Both the position numbers and the translations under genes were made by a program. Shown one piece after another: positions 1-5,291 of a DNA stretch of 5,291 nucleotides. The notes below the pieces were generated by a model that made no database searches, was not told the DNA's origin, and worked only from the letters and a program-made list of their open reading frames with translations. Location: contig JAQYWJ010000160.1 in assembly GCA_030145005.1 (NCBI GenBank), forward strand, positions 1 to 5,291. Reading direction: 5' to 3'. Position 1 is the first letter of the stretch, and every line of letters begins with the position of its first letter. Source of the DNA: Desulfobacter sp. (GTDB lineage Bacteria; Desulfobacterota; Desulfobacteria; Desulfobacterales; Desulfobacteraceae).

Positions 1-2
1 TT

Positions 3-77
3 TGGAGGCGGCTTCCAGATTTGAACTGGAGAATAACGGCTTTGCAGGCCGTCGCCTTACCACTTGGCCAAGCCGCC
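3..77 (-). tRNA. tRNA-Cys(GCA)
   Basis: This gene reads Cys codons UGC and UGU. On the minus strand the cloverleaf folds completely: a 7-bp acceptor stem GGCGGCT/AGCCGCC, a short D-arm, an anticodon stem ACGGC/GCCGT closing the loop CTGCAAA with anticodon GCA, and a T-arm TCCAG/CTGGA with loop TTCAAAT. The discriminator base is U, the known identity base for Cys tRNA, and CCA is encoded at 3-5. It lies 3 nt after tRNA-Gly and has no promoter of its own, so it is co-transcribed. The Gly-Cys order is also known from the E. coli glyW-cysT-leuZ operon; whether tRNA-Leu follows here lies outside the window. Confidence 0.97.
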
Positions 78-80
78 TGG

Positions 81-155
81 TGGAGCGGGAAACGGGATTT
101 GAACCCGCGACTTCGACCTTGGCAAGGTCGCACTCTACCACTGAGTTATTCCCGC
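81..155 (-). tRNA. tRNA-Gly(GCC)
   Basis: This gene reads Gly codons GGC and GGU. The minus strand gives an acceptor stem GCGGGAA/TTCCCGC, a D-arm ACTC/GAGT, an anticodon stem CGACC/GGTCG with loop TTGCCAA (anticodon GCC), and a T-arm GCGGG/CCCGT with loop TTCAAAT, whose outer pair is a G-U wobble. The discriminator is U and CCA is encoded at 81-83. It is the first gene of the tRNA unit, with a promoter immediately upstream. The 3-nt spacer to tRNA-Cys is itself CCA, so the primary transcript reads CCACCA at this junction. Confidence 0.97.
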
Positions 156-242
156 TCAGCAACAGGAAATATTTATAGATGGATGCTATGCTTTTGTCAA
201 TGAAATTTTAACAACATCCTTATTTTTTCAGCACGGCGGCTC
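156..242. other. intergenic region between talC and the tRNA unit
   Basis: This 87-bp stretch separates the end of the protein operon from tRNA-Gly. Apart from the tRNA promoter I see no gene. I also find no convincing intrinsic terminator after the talC stop: the sequence there is GC-rich then A-rich on the transcribed strand, with no stable hairpin followed by a U-run. The operon transcript may therefore end by another mechanism or read into the tRNA genes. Confidence 0.6.
172..200 (-). promoter_or_regulatory. sigma-70-type promoter of the tRNA-Gly/tRNA-Cys unit
   Basis: On the minus strand a perfect -35 box TTGACA (195-200) is separated by exactly 17 bp from a -10 box TATAAA (172-177, five of six consensus bases). 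Transcription would begin near 165, leaving a leader of about 10 nt before tRNA-Gly. The region around the boxes is AT-rich. Box quality, ideal spacing and position just upstream of a stable RNA gene make this the best-supported promoter in the window. Confidence 0.85.
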
Positions 243-887
243 CTATTTATTCTTTTTGTTCCAGTCTGAGAGGAAGGATTCAATGCCCTTATCGGTCATA
301 TGATGTGCGGCAAGTTTTTTAAGCACGCCATAGGGAATGGTGGCAATATCCGCCCCCATCAGGGCAGACTGCAGAACATGAAGCTGGCTTCTCACTGATG
401 CCACAATGATCTGGGTATCAAAATCATAATTGCTAAAAATTTGAACAATTTCTTCGATGAGCCCCATGCCTTCCTGGGCCAGATCATCAATGCGGCCCAC
501 AAAGGGAGAAACATAGGTTGCACCGGCTTTGGCAGCCATAAGGGCCTGGAGCGCAGAAAATACCAACGTTACATTGGTTTTAATGCCTTCGGCAGATAAT
601 GTTTTAACCGCCTTAAGCCCTTCCACGGTCATGGGAATTTTCACGGCAATGTTATCTGCAATTTTTACAAGTTCCCGGGCCTCGGATACCATCCCATCAT
701 ACTCAAGACTGATCACTTCTGCGGAAACGGGACCATCAACAATTTTGCAGATCTGTGCAATGATATCTTTGAACTCACCATCTTCTTTGGCAATCAGGGA
801 AGGATTGGTGGTCACACCATCCACCATGCCCATATCATTGGCATCCTTGATCTGTTCAATATTGGCTGTATCAATAAAAAATTTCAC
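243..887 (-). CDS. talC: transaldolase, small TalC/FSA-type (class I aldolase)
   Basis: This is a 214-residue cytosolic TIM-barrel enzyme of the short transaldolase family, which moves a dihydroxyacetone unit between sugar phosphates in the non-oxidative pentose phosphate pathway. It starts MKFFIDTANI and carries Asp6, the GVTTNPS motif (24-30), the Schiff-base lysine Lys83 in AVKIPMT, GIKTNVTLVF (101-110), YVSPFVGRIDD (125-135) and a C-terminal IPYGVLKKL. Automatic annotation may call it fructose-6-phosphate aldolase (fsa). However, Glu57 and Phe129 stand where E. coli FsaA has Gln59 and Tyr131, which favours true transaldolase activity. The GTG start is chosen because AAGGAGGAG lies just upstream and family homology begins there; the frame could extend 8 codons further, but those lie inside folK and look unrelated. 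It overlaps folK by 17 nt and is the last gene of the operon. Confidence 0.93.
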   Translation of the reverse strand: MKFFIDTANIEQIKDANDMGMVDGVTTNPSLIAKEDGEFKDIIAQICKIVDGPVSAEVISLEYDGMVSEARELVKIADNIAVKIPMTVEGLKAVKTLSAEGIKTNVTLVFSALQALMAAKAGATYVSPFVGRIDDLAQEGMGLIEEIVQIFSNYDFDTQIIVASVRSQLHVLQSALMGADIATIPYGVLKKLAAHHMTDKGIESFLSDWNKKNK

Positions 888-1416
888 GGGTCTCCTCCTT
901 GGCCAGGGCAATCACTGCCTGGCTTTTATCTGTTTTAATTTGTTCGAACAGTTCACCCACGGTCAGACCGTTTACCGGGTGAACCAAATTTTTATCTATG
1001 TCGCAAAGGGGTTTTAATACAAAAGCGCGTTCATGCATTCTGGGATGGGGAAGCACAAGAGTCGCAGTGCTCATCACCTTTTGGCCGTAAAAAATAATAT
1101 CCAGATCAATCCTGCGCGGACCAAATCTGAAGGGCTTGCCGTCCCGGTCCTGCTCTTTTTCAATGGCTTGCAGCACCTCTAAAAGCTGTTCTGGAGAATA
1201 AGCCGTGTTGATCTTAATGGCTGCATTCACAAACCAGTCCTGATCCGTATAGTTCTGGGGCGCTGTCTTATAAAATTTTGACAGGGCCTCTATAAAAATT
1301 CCTTCTGTTGCCCCAAGACGCCTGATGGCCAGGCCAATGTTGGCAATCTTATTTCCCACATTGGCACCGATGCTTAAAAATACAGGTGTCAGGGGTAAGG
1401 AATCAGGGGAATTCAA
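871..1416 (-). CDS. folK: 2-amino-4-hydroxy-6-hydroxymethyldihydropteridine pyrophosphokinase (HPPK)
   Basis: HPPK transfers pyrophosphate from ATP to 6-hydroxymethyl-7,8-dihydropterin, the step before dihydropteroate synthase in folate synthesis; it acts in the cytosol. The 181-residue product shows the N-terminal FLSIGANVGNK (13-23), the signature RFGPRRIDLDI (97-107) with the Mg-binding pair Asp104 and Asp106, and LPHPRMHERAFVL (122-134). It is longer than E. coli HPPK (159 aa): about 10 residues precede the first beta strand and a charged tail ends in KEETREIFY. The start taken is TTG at 1416, which overlaps the upstream lipoprotein gene by 14 nt. Its Shine-Dalgarno is weak and distant, so the exact start is the least certain in this operon, although no better ATG or GTG precedes the conserved region. 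It overlaps talC by 17 nt at the other end. Confidence 0.94.
   Translation of the reverse strand: MNSPDSLPLTPVFLSIGANVGNKIANIGLAIRRLGATEGIFIEALSKFYKTAPQNYTDQDWFVNAAIKINTAYSPEQLLEVLQAIEKEQDRDGKPFRFGPRRIDLDIIFYGQKVMSTATLVLPHPRMHERAFVLKPLCDIDKNLVHPVNGLTVGELFEQIKTDKSQAVIALAKEETREIFY
892..900 (-). promoter_or_regulatory. Shine-Dalgarno of talC, inside the folK 3' end
   Basis: AAGGAGGAG on the minus strand, with 6 nt between its AAGGAGG core and the GTG start at 887. It fixes GTG as the start against the longer frame. The same bases encode Lys-Glu-Glu near the folK C-terminus, so folK translation passes over this site. Confidence 0.88.
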
Positions 1417-1846
1417 TATAAAGGGTATCCGATACCTTACTTTTTATGTTGTCACGCCCCAGGGTCTGGACCCTGAAATAATAATGAAGATCCTGATCAA
1501 GGGTGTATACAAAGCTTTTCCGGGGCATGGCAACCACACCCAGGGATTTGAATATGAAAGGGCATCCTTGGCAGCCGGCCAGGGGTTTAGTGGCCATGAA
1601 TACCTCAAACCCTTCAACCGTTGGTCCTTGTTCCTGATTCTGCAAAGATACACAGGTCCATGAAAGGGTCAGATCACGATCCTTGAGCGTGTATTTCAGG
1701 CCTGTGGGGGCAGCAGGGATATCTCCGTCCTTAATCGGGGGCACGGGCGGCCCTTTTTTACCGCATCCCGGTGCCATAAAAAGTATGCCTGCACCCAAAA
1801 AGGCAAACAAAACATATATGACTGTTCGCTGGAATATCCGGTTCAA
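1403..1846 (-). CDS. LptM-like lipoprotein with a fibronectin type III-like domain
   Basis: This is a predicted exported lipoprotein of 147 residues. Residues 1-27 form a signal peptide: Arg3 and Arg7, then a hydrophobic stretch at about 9-25. A lipobox MAPGC follows, with the lipidated cysteine at Cys28; Ala rather than Leu at -3 is a weak feature. Gly at +2 gives no inner-membrane retention signal, so outer-membrane placement is likely. The mature start CGKKGPPVPP resembles the CG-KGP-PP start of LptM (YifL), a small lipoprotein that helps LptD mature. Unlike LptM it continues with a fibronectin-III-like sandwich (about 44-146): P47-T-G-L, L-S-W63, GFEVF (79-83) and YYFRVQ (122-127). A Cys92-Gln-Gly-Cys95 pair sits in the middle. 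The TTG start is supported by AAGGAG 8 nt upstream and shares TTGA with the argH stop. The specific function is unknown. Confidence 0.85.
   Translation of the reverse strand: MNRIFQRTVIYVLFAFLGAGILFMAPGCGKKGPPVPPIKDGDIPAAPTGLKYTLKDRDLTLSWTCVSLQNQEQGPTVEGFEVFMATKPLAGCQGCPFIFKSLGVVAMPRKSFVYTLDQDLHYYFRVQTLGRDNIKSKVSDTLYIEFP
1421..1438 (-). promoter_or_regulatory. inverted repeat over the folK initiation region
   Basis: The minus-strand RNA reads AAGGUAU-CGG-AUACCCUU, which pairs as a 7-bp stem with one bulged C and a 3-nt loop. It lies 4 nt upstream of the folK TTG start, and its 5' arm contains the only Shine-Dalgarno-like bases (UAAGG) for folK. It is also inside the last codons of the lipoprotein gene. 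A role in translational coupling is inferred; the pairing itself is visible in the sequence. Confidence 0.4.
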
Positions 1847-3222
1847 ATTCCAAGCTCCTTTTTTGCCGCATCCACGGCCGCGGATACGTTGTCAAATCCG
1901 GTTCCACCATGGGAGTTGCGCCGGTCCACCATGGCATCCAGGCTGATGAAATTATAAATATCCTTTTCAATAAGATCACTGAAAGAACGCATCTCTTCAA
2001 GGCTTAAATCACCCAGTTCCTTACCCTGACCCATGGCAAATTTTACGGCCTTGCCGGCAATACCATGGGCCGTTCGAAAAGCAATGCCCTTATTGACCAG
2101 GTAATCGGCAAAATCCGTTGCATTTAAAAACCCTGTCATGCAGGCATCCCGCATCCGGTCCTTATGTACATCAATATGAGCCAACATGCGGGTATACACA
2201 TCAAGGCATATTTTTAAGGTATCAACGGTATCAAATAATGGTTCCTTGTCTTCCTGCATATCCTTGTTATAGGCCATGGGCAAAGATTTCATGGTGGTTA
2301 AAATGGCCATGAGATTGCCCACCACACGCCCTGTTTTACCCCTGACAAGTTCGCACGCATCCGGGTTTTTTTTCTGGGGCATAATGGAAGAGCCTGTGGT
2401 AAAGGCATCGGAAATGGTGATAAAGGCAAATTCCGATGTGGACCATAAAATCAGTTCCTCGGACAACCGGGACAGATGAATCATGCAGATGGATGCATGG
2501 GAAATGAATTCCATGATAAAATCACGATCAGACACAGCGTCCATGGAGTTTTCCGATACCCGGGAAAAGCCTAGGACCTGGCAGGTATATTCCCGGTCAA
2601 TGGGAAAGGTGGTGCCGGCCAGGGCAGCGGAGCCAAGGGGCATCACATCCAGGCGCTCCAGGGAATCCTCCAGACGGCCCACATCCCGCTTGAACATCTG
2701 GTAATATGCCAGCATGTGATGGGCAAACAATACGGGCTGGGCACGTTGCATATGGGTATATCCGGGCATCACTGTTTTTTTGTTGGCATCGGCAAGGGTC
2801 ACCAGAGCAGCCTGGAAATCTTTAAGCATCTGGATAAGGTTTAAGGTCTCTTCCTTAAGATAAATACGCACATCCAGCGCCACCTGGTCATTGCGGCTTC
2901 TGCCCGTATGCAGTTTCCTGGCCACAGTGCCACAGACATCGCCTAGATTCTCCTCCACATGCATGTGGATGTCTTCCAGGGCGTCGGTGAATTCCATTTC
3001 ATTGTTATCAATCCGGGTCTTTACCGTATCCAGGCCCCGGACCAGGGTTTCTGCGTCTTCTGATGAGATAATCCCCTGTTTTTCCATCATTTCAAGATGG
3101 GCCTGGCTGCCTTTTATGTCGCTCTCATAGAGGCGTTTATCCACGTCTATGGACGCGTTAAAAGACTCCATCAGTTTATCCGTGGATTCGACAAACCGAC
3201 CGCCCCATAGTTTTTCACTCAT
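1843..3222 (-). CDS. argH: argininosuccinate lyase
   Basis: ArgH cleaves argininosuccinate to arginine and fumarate, the last step of arginine synthesis, as a cytosolic homotetramer. The product is 459 residues, the usual length for the family. It begins MSEKLWGGRF and carries the three conserved blocks of the fumarase/aspartase superfamily: TGRSRNDQ (106-113), PGYTHMQRAQP (153-163, with catalytic His157) and the signature GSSIMPQKKNP (277-287), which forms the catalytic serine loop. The C-terminal GGTGFDNV block (439-446) is typical. No key residue is missing. The ATG start is preceded by AGGAAG at 9 nt, and it is the only ATG start among the five genes whose start is visible. It follows argF after 49 bp and overlaps the lipoprotein gene by 4 nt (TTGA). 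argG does not lie beside it. Confidence 0.98.
   Translation of the reverse strand: MSEKLWGGRFVESTDKLMESFNASIDVDKRLYESDIKGSQAHLEMMEKQGIISSEDAETLVRGLDTVKTRIDNNEMEFTDALEDIHMHVEENLGDVCGTVARKLHTGRSRNDQVALDVRIYLKEETLNLIQMLKDFQAALVTLADANKKTVMPGYTHMQRAQPVLFAHHMLAYYQMFKRDVGRLEDSLERLDVMPLGSAALAGTTFPIDREYTCQVLGFSRVSENSMDAVSDRDFIMEFISHASICMIHLSRLSEELILWSTSEFAFITISDAFTTGSSIMPQKKNPDACELVRGKTGRVVGNLMAILTTMKSLPMAYNKDMQEDKEPLFDTVDTLKICLDVYTRMLAHIDVHKDRMRDACMTGFLNATDFADYLVNKGIAFRTAHGIAGKAVKFAMGQGKELGDLSLEEMRSFSDLIEKDIYNFISLDAMVDRRNSHGGTGFDNVSAAVDAAKKELGI
1855..1860 (-). promoter_or_regulatory. Shine-Dalgarno of the lipoprotein gene, inside the argH 3' end
   Basis: AAGGAG on the minus strand, 8 nt before the TTG start at 1846. 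The bases encode Lys-Glu near the argH C-terminus (KKELGI). It decides the TTG start, because no in-frame ATG or GTG lies near enough to keep the whole signal peptide. Confidence 0.83.
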
Positions 3223-3257
3223 TATTTTTTTCTTCCTATGTAGTTCCTCTTTTTCAT
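3222..3257 (-). other. possible 11-codon leader ORF before argH
   Basis: Within the argF-argH gap an ATG at 3257 opens an 11-codon frame, MKKRNYIGRKK, whose TAA stop shares its last base with the argH ATG (TAATG). Six of its eleven residues are Lys or Arg, and the two Arg codons are AGG and AGA. No good Shine-Dalgarno precedes it. It could be a chance frame in an A-rich spacer or a short leader coupled to argH; the sequence alone cannot decide, and I do not call it a gene. Confidence 0.22.
3232..3237 (-). promoter_or_regulatory. Shine-Dalgarno of argH
   Basis: AGGAAG on the minus strand, 9 nt before the argH ATG, within an A-rich spacer. A second purine-rich stretch, AGAGGAA, lies further upstream at about 3244-3250 and is too far away to be the main site. 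Confidence 0.7.
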
Positions 3258-3271
3258 TAGGCGCAAGATCT

Positions 3272-4186
3272 TTACCCTATAATCAAGCGCTCCAAAATGG
3301 CTTTGTGCATATGCCGCTTATTTTCCGCCTGATCCCAGAACGCCGCATTTTGTGCTTCAAGAACAGACTCGGAAATCTCCTCACCCCTGTGAGCAGGCAG
3401 GCAGTGAAGCACCAGACAGTCGTTATTGGCACCTTTGAGCAATTCCTCATTGACCTGGAATCCCTCGAACGTCTTAAGCCGGCCTTCAAGCTGGTCTTCC
3501 TCACCCATGCTGGCCCACACGTCGGTATACACAACATCGGCACCTTTTACAGCCTCTTTGGGATCATTGGTAAACACAATATTTTTCTTTGTGCCTGCCC
3601 CGGATGCGGCAATAATGTCAGGCTTGATATGGTGGTTGTCCGGACAGGCCACGATCAGGTCCAACCCCAGCACGGCCGCAGCATTGACCCATGAATTGGC
3701 CACGTTATTACCGTCCCCCACCCAGGCGATCCTGACATTCTCATACCCGCCTTTATGTTCAATCACGGTCATGATGTCGCTTAAAATCTGGCAGGGATGA
3801 AAGGCGTCTGTCAGGGCGTTGATCACCGGAATCGTGGAGCTTTGGGCAAACGCTTCCACCAAAGCGTGGTCAAAGGTTCTCATGGCCAAACAATCAATGT
3901 ACCGGGATAAAACCCGGGCCGTATCCTTTGCCGGCTCATTTCTGGATATCTGGGTATCCTGGGTGCTCATATATATGGAGTGTCCGCCCAGTTGAATCAT
4001 GGCAGTTTCAAATGCAATACGGGTCCGGGTGGATTTCTTATCAAAAATAAGGCCCAGGGTTTTGCCGGACAGAAGGGAATCGAAAATACCTTTTTTATGA
4101 CGCGCCTTCAGACTTAAGGCCCTTTCAAACAGGGTTGTAAAATCCTGGGGTTCAAGGTCCAGTAAACACAGTAAATCCTTCTTCAA
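3272..4186 (-). CDS. argF: ornithine carbamoyltransferase, anabolic
   Basis: ArgF joins carbamoyl phosphate and ornithine to give citrulline; it normally works as a cytosolic trimer. The 304-residue product matches the family length. The carbamoyl-phosphate loop KSTRTR (51-56) is in the N-terminal domain and HPCQ (130-133) follows. The ornithine-binding side has DVWASMG (222-228, the SMG loop) and HCLPAHRGEE (261-270) with the reactive Cys262. These ornithine motifs separate it from aspartate carbamoyltransferase. The start is TTG at 4186, with AGGAGAAG just upstream; the start and the argD stop share TTGA. Its biosynthetic role is inferred from its position between argD and argH, with no arcA or arcC nearby. 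Confidence 0.97.
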   Translation of the reverse strand: MKKDLLCLLDLEPQDFTTLFERALSLKARHKKGIFDSLLSGKTLGLIFDKKSTRTRIAFETAMIQLGGHSIYMSTQDTQISRNEPAKDTARVLSRYIDCLAMRTFDHALVEAFAQSSTIPVINALTDAFHPCQILSDIMTVIEHKGGYENVRIAWVGDGNNVANSWVNAAAVLGLDLIVACPDNHHIKPDIIAASGAGTKKNIVFTNDPKEAVKGADVVYTDVWASMGEEDQLEGRLKTFEGFQVNEELLKGANNDCLVLHCLPAHRGEEISESVLEAQNAAFWDQAENKRHMHKAILERLIIG

Positions 4187-5291
4187 TGATCTTCTCCTGC
4201 AAGCAGGCTGTCCAGTGCGGCAACCAGCTGATTAATTTCGGCGGTCTCTATAATCAGGGGCGGTGCAAATCTAAGAATTTTATCTTGAATTGCATTAATA
4301 ATAAAGCCTTTTTTGAAGCACTCAGACACATATTCGGTGGCTGTTTTCCCCTTGGAAATATCAAGCTCCATGCCGAGAAGCAGCCCTCTTCCCCTGACAT
4401 CCACCACTTTCTGATGCTTTTCTTTTAAAACATTGAGCTGCTCCAGAAAATAGGCGCTTTTTTCACGGACGGATGCCAGAAAACCTTGTTGAGATATCAA
4501 ACGAACCACCTCAAGGGCTGCGGCTGTGGCAATGGGAGTACCGCCAAAGGTGGTGGCGTGGCTGCCAATGTCAAACCCCTGGGCAGCCGTTTCGGTGGCC
4601 AGCATGGCGCCGATGGGAACCCCATTGGCCAGCGCCTTGGCAAGGGTCATGATGTCAGGTGTCACATCATAGGATTCATGGGCGAATAATGTACCGCAAC
4701 GGCCCATGCCGGTTTGGATTTCATCAAAAATCAGCAGGGTACCGGTATCCGTGCAAAGCTGCCTTACGGCCTTGATATATTCGGGATCGGAAGGGATAAC
4801 CCCACCCTCCCCCTGCACGGGTTCCATCATCACCGCACACACCGTATCATCCAGAACAGCTTTCAGTGCCTCAATATCATTGAAGGGTACATGGACAAAT
4901 CCATCCAGCAGGGGATAAAATCCTTTTTTGATTTTGTCCTGACCCGTGGCGGACAGCGTTGCCATGGTCCGTCCGTGAAAGCTTTGCTGCATGGTCACAA
5001 TCTTGAATCTGTCGGCCTCCCCCTTTACCTGGAAAAACCGCCGGGCAAGTTTGATGGCAGCCTCGTTGGCCTCGGCCCCTGAATTGGCAAAAAACACGCG
5101 GTCTGCGAAGGATTTTTCCGTCAGAACCTTTGCAAGTTCGGCCTGGGGCCTTGTATAGAACAGATTGGACACATGTACCAGAGTGCCTGCCTGGGCAGAA
5201 ATGGCTGCGGTGATATCCGGATGGCAATGCCCCATGCTGCATACGGCAATGCCGGCCAGAAAATCGGTATATACATTGCCCTGATCGTCAT
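4183..5291 (-). CDS. argD: acetylornithine aminotransferase (5' end outside window)
   Basis: ArgD is a PLP enzyme that converts N-acetylglutamate semialdehyde and glutamate to N-acetylornithine and 2-oxoglutarate; related enzymes also serve lysine synthesis. The visible part has 368 residues and stays open to the window edge. An internal ATG at 5235 is not the start, because the frame above it reads DDQGNVYTDFLAGIAVCS, the conserved segment before GHCHP. About 30-40 residues are probably missing. Counting from the first full codon, NSGAEANEAA lies near 69-78, SFHGRT near 103, and EPVQGEGGV near 156-164. FDEIQTGMGR is near 188-197 with the PLP-ring Asp189, and the Schiff-base lysine is Lys218 in TLAKALANG. 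HATTFGGTP follows. These are class-III aminotransferase hallmarks, and the neighbouring argF and argH favour ArgD over GABA or ornithine aminotransferases. It overlaps argF by 4 nt. Confidence 0.96.
   Translation of the reverse strand, partial: DDQGNVYTDFLAGIAVCSMGHCHPDITAAISAQAGTLVHVSNLFYTRPQAELAKVLTEKSFADRVFFANSGAEANEAAIKLARRFFQVKGEADRFKIVTMQQSFHGRTMATLSATGQDKIKKGFYPLLDGFVHVPFNDIEALKAVLDDTVCAVMMEPVQGEGGVIPSDPEYIKAVRQLCTDTGTLLIFDEIQTGMGRCGTLFAHESYDVTPDIMTLAKALANGVPIGAMLATETAAQGFDIGSHATTFGGTPIATAAALEVVRLISQQGFLASVREKSAYFLEQLNVLKEKHQKVVDVRGRGLLLGMELDISKGKTATEYVSECFKKGFIINAIQDKILRFAPPLIIETAEINQLVAALDSLLAGEDH
4191..4198 (-). promoter_or_regulatory. Shine-Dalgarno of argF, inside the argD 3' end
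   Basis: AGGAGAAG on the minus strand; its AGGAG core (4194-4198) is 7 nt from the TTG start of argF. It lies over the Gly-Glu-Asp codons at the end of argD and supports TTG as the true start, since no ATG or GTG is available in frame there. Confidence 0.83.

Noticed and set aside
21..203. Plus-strand 60-codon frame at the window start
   Set aside because: It runs through both tRNA genes and their promoter on the opposite strand; the sequence is fully explained by them.
200..242. Intrinsic terminator after talC
   Set aside because: The GC-rich bases after the stop pair over only about 3 bp (AGC/GCT), and the following run is A-rich rather than T-rich on the transcribed strand.
888..911. Eight-codon upstream extension of talC (MPWPRRRP)
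   Set aside because: The GTG at 887 has an excellent Shine-Dalgarno and matches where the family begins; the extension reads through that ribosome site.
529..1017. Plus-strand open frame of 162 codons opposite talC and folK
   Set aside because: Antisense to two recognised enzymes, Ser/Thr-rich as expected from the reverse reading of such genes, and without a family motif.
3265..3272. Palindrome AAGATCTT at the argF stop as part of a terminator or operator
   Set aside because: Eight bases only, no loop, no following T-run and no second copy; expected by chance in an AT-rich spacer.
3149..3694. Plus-strand open frame of 181 codons opposite argF and the start of argH
   Set aside because: It lies antisense to two well-conserved genes, crosses their spacer, shows no recognisable domain and has low-complexity Ser/Phe-rich sequence typical of an antisense shadow.
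4183..5235. argD starting at the internal ATG at 5235
   Set aside because: The frame above this ATG is open to the window edge and encodes the conserved DFLAGIAVCS segment, so the true start lies outside the window.
1..5291. CRISPR array, mobile element, phage or defence system
   Set aside because: I saw no direct-repeat array, terminal inverted repeats, transposase, integrase or defence-type protein; the window is filled by housekeeping genes. The tRNA genes show no adjoining attachment-site duplication within the window.

Overview
The window reads as a compact piece of a bacterial chromosome, most likely from a mesophilic sulfate reducer of the Desulfobacterota (Desulfobacter/Desulfobacula-like). 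That placement is an inference from protein flavour, moderate GC and gene order; no marker gene here proves it. All genes lie on the minus strand, so transcription runs from high to low coordinates.

Layout in transcription order: argD (acetylornithine aminotransferase, whose 5' end lies beyond position 5291), argF (ornithine carbamoyltransferase), argH (argininosuccinate lyase), a small LptM-like lipoprotein with a fibronectin-III-like domain, folK (HPPK, folate synthesis) and a TalC-type transaldolase. After an 87-bp gap comes a separate tRNA unit, tRNA-Gly(GCC) then tRNA-Cys(GCA). The tRNA unit has its own near-consensus sigma-70 promoter (TTGACA, 17 bp, TATAAA).

The six protein genes look like one operon. 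Four of the five junctions overlap (4, 4, 14 and 17 nt). The only gap is the 49 bp between argF and argH, which is where argG, the enzyme linking their reactions, often sits in arginine clusters; argG is not in this window. ArgD makes N-acetylornithine, ArgF converts ornithine to citrulline, and ArgH releases arginine and fumarate from argininosuccinate. The last three genes have no obvious role in arginine synthesis and probably share the transcript.

Start codons are unusual: argF, the lipoprotein gene and folK begin with TTG, talC with GTG, and only argH with ATG. Two junctions use the four-base overlap TTGA. Several Shine-Dalgarno sequences are encoded by the last codons of the upstream gene, which suggests tight translational coupling. 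I found no mobile element, CRISPR array, phage gene or clearly new system. The points worth a second look are the start-codon pattern, the lipoprotein, a short basic leader ORF before argH, a hairpin over the folK initiation region, and the CCACCA junction between the two tRNAs.
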